Source of the DNA: an uncultured Collinsella sp.
GTDB lineage: Bacteria; Actinomycetota; Coriobacteriia; Coriobacteriales; Coriobacteriaceae
Assembly (NCBI GenBank): GCA_900553935.1
Contig: USFK01000018.1
Span: forward strand, 1 to 14,871
DNA: 14,871 bases
Direction: 5' to 3'
Numbering within the stretch: the first letter of the stretch is position 1; each line of letters opens with the position of its first letter. The notes beneath the pieces are model-generated. The model was not told where the DNA came from. It searched no databases and worked only from the letters and a program-made list of their open reading frames with translations. Below, piece by piece: positions 14,547 to 14,871 of the stretch. The position numbers and the translations under genes are program-made.

Positions 14547-14871
14547 TTGGAACCGATTTTGAAAATAGAGAACCTGACCCATACCTACAGCGCCGGGACG
14601 CCCTTCGAGCGCCGCGCCGTGGACGGGGTGAATCTGGAGGTCGCACCGGGGGAGTTTCTCGGCGTCATCGGCCACACCGGGTCAGGCAAATCCACGTTTA
14701 TCCAGCACCTCAACGGCCTGCTGCGCCCGACGGAGGGGCGCATCCTGCTCGAGGGGCGCGACATCTGGGCCGAGCCGAAGAAGATCCGCCGCGTGCGCTT
14801 CGAGGTGGGGCTGGTGCCACAAATTCACGGGAGGCCTGCAGGCGGCACCAGGAGCGATTTTCCAAAAGGGC
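14547..14871 (+). CDS. ecfA2: ECF transporter ATPase EcfA2, N-terminal part, broken near 14817
   Basis: The start of the partner ATPase, beginning at TTG 14547 (MEPILKIENLTHTYSAGTPF), 4 nt after ecfA1. Walker A GHTGSGKST is at residues 46-54 and the sequence follows the family through FEVGLV (codon at 14814-14816). Members continue with FQYPEYQLF, the Q-loop. Here the frame reads PQIHGRPAGG and stays open to the window edge without resembling EcfA2. Only the part to about 14816 is trustworthy. The TTG start is favoured because it gives the normal N-terminus, though there is no clear ribosome site beyond the ecfA1 end. Confidence 0.75.
   Translation, partial: MEPILKIENLTHTYSAGTPFERRAVDGVNLEVAPGEFLGVIGHTGSGKSTFIQHLNGLLRPTEGRILLEGRDIWAEPKKIRRVRFEVGLVPQIHGRPAGGTRSDFPKG
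14811..14851. repeat. 8-bp inverted repeat at the ecfA2 break
   Basis: CTGGTGCC (14811-14818) and GGCACCAG (14844-14851) are exact complements flanking 25 nt. The left arm lies where EcfA2 similarity stops. The interior contains the 10-bp palindrome GCCTGCAGGC (14834-14843). Short inverted repeats at a sudden loss of homology are typical of joining artefacts at contig ends. Confidence 0.55.

Noticed and set aside
13682..14816. ecfA genes as a natural horizontal insertion in ruvX
   Set aside because: No transposase, integrase, target duplication or att-like sequence is visible. A second break at 14817 makes an assembly or amplification artefact simpler. Kept open in the findings pending read data.
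14831..14845. Cloning-vector remnant suggested by the GCCTGCAGGC palindrome
   Set aside because: Ten palindromic bases with common restriction-site sequences can occur by chance, and no other vector sequence is seen nearby.
1..14871. CRISPR array, tRNA or rRNA, toxin-antitoxin, phage or defence genes
   Set aside because: I saw no regularly spaced repeats, cloverleaf-like segments or proteins of these classes on either strand.

Overview
The window looks like one locus of a GC-rich Gram-positive gut actinobacterium, most likely a Coriobacteriia member such as Collinsella, joined near its right end to DNA that appears to come from elsewhere. The lineage call rests on gene order, base composition and the general look of the proteins; no search was run. 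From about 1 to 13.6 kb the content is mostly housekeeping. I found no rRNA, tRNA, CRISPR array, insertion sequence or recognisable defence system.

Layout. At 1-2346 a PTS fructose-family permease gene (domain order B-C-A) runs leftward into a strong terminator. It is transcribed divergently from an RpiR/MurR-type regulator (2347-3204, +), and the shared intergenic region carries repeated TGAAAG half-sites. A perfect 11-bp inverted repeat (3213-3245) separates the regulator from a long leftward gene cluster. In transcription order the first cluster (13.36 to 9.8 kb) is the ruvX 3' fragment, mltG, a YqeG-type HAD phosphatase, aroK and an aroB-like gene. Then come pepQ with its own leader and terminator, and a second cluster from a clear TATAAT promoter: efp, asp23/yqhY, nusB, xseB, tlyA, nadK and recN. 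Many of these genes overlap by 4-11 nt or are a few bases apart, which suggests translational coupling. The order resembles the conserved Gram-positive aro-pepQ-efp-yqhY-nusB-xse-tlyA-recN neighbourhood, without xseA, folD, aroC and aroQ.

Two things stand out. First, the aroB-like gene is broken by a one-base frameshift in a C4/G4 run. Even when the frame is mentally restored, the protein has the length and spacing of dehydroquinate synthase but lacks its metal ligands and its NAD-binding glycine motif. Second, at about 13.60-13.66 kb ruvX is cut through its middle and followed on the opposite strand by ecfA1-ecfA2 (ATPases of an energy-coupling-factor vitamin transporter). ecfA2 itself loses family similarity at about 14,817 and ends in about 55 bp of unrelated sequence beside an 8-bp inverted repeat. 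A chimeric contig explains this more simply than a natural rearrangement, so the last 1.3 kb should not be assigned to the same genome without read support.

I see no convincing new biological system. The best biological lead is the apparently non-catalytic AroB homologue kept beside a normal shikimate kinase.
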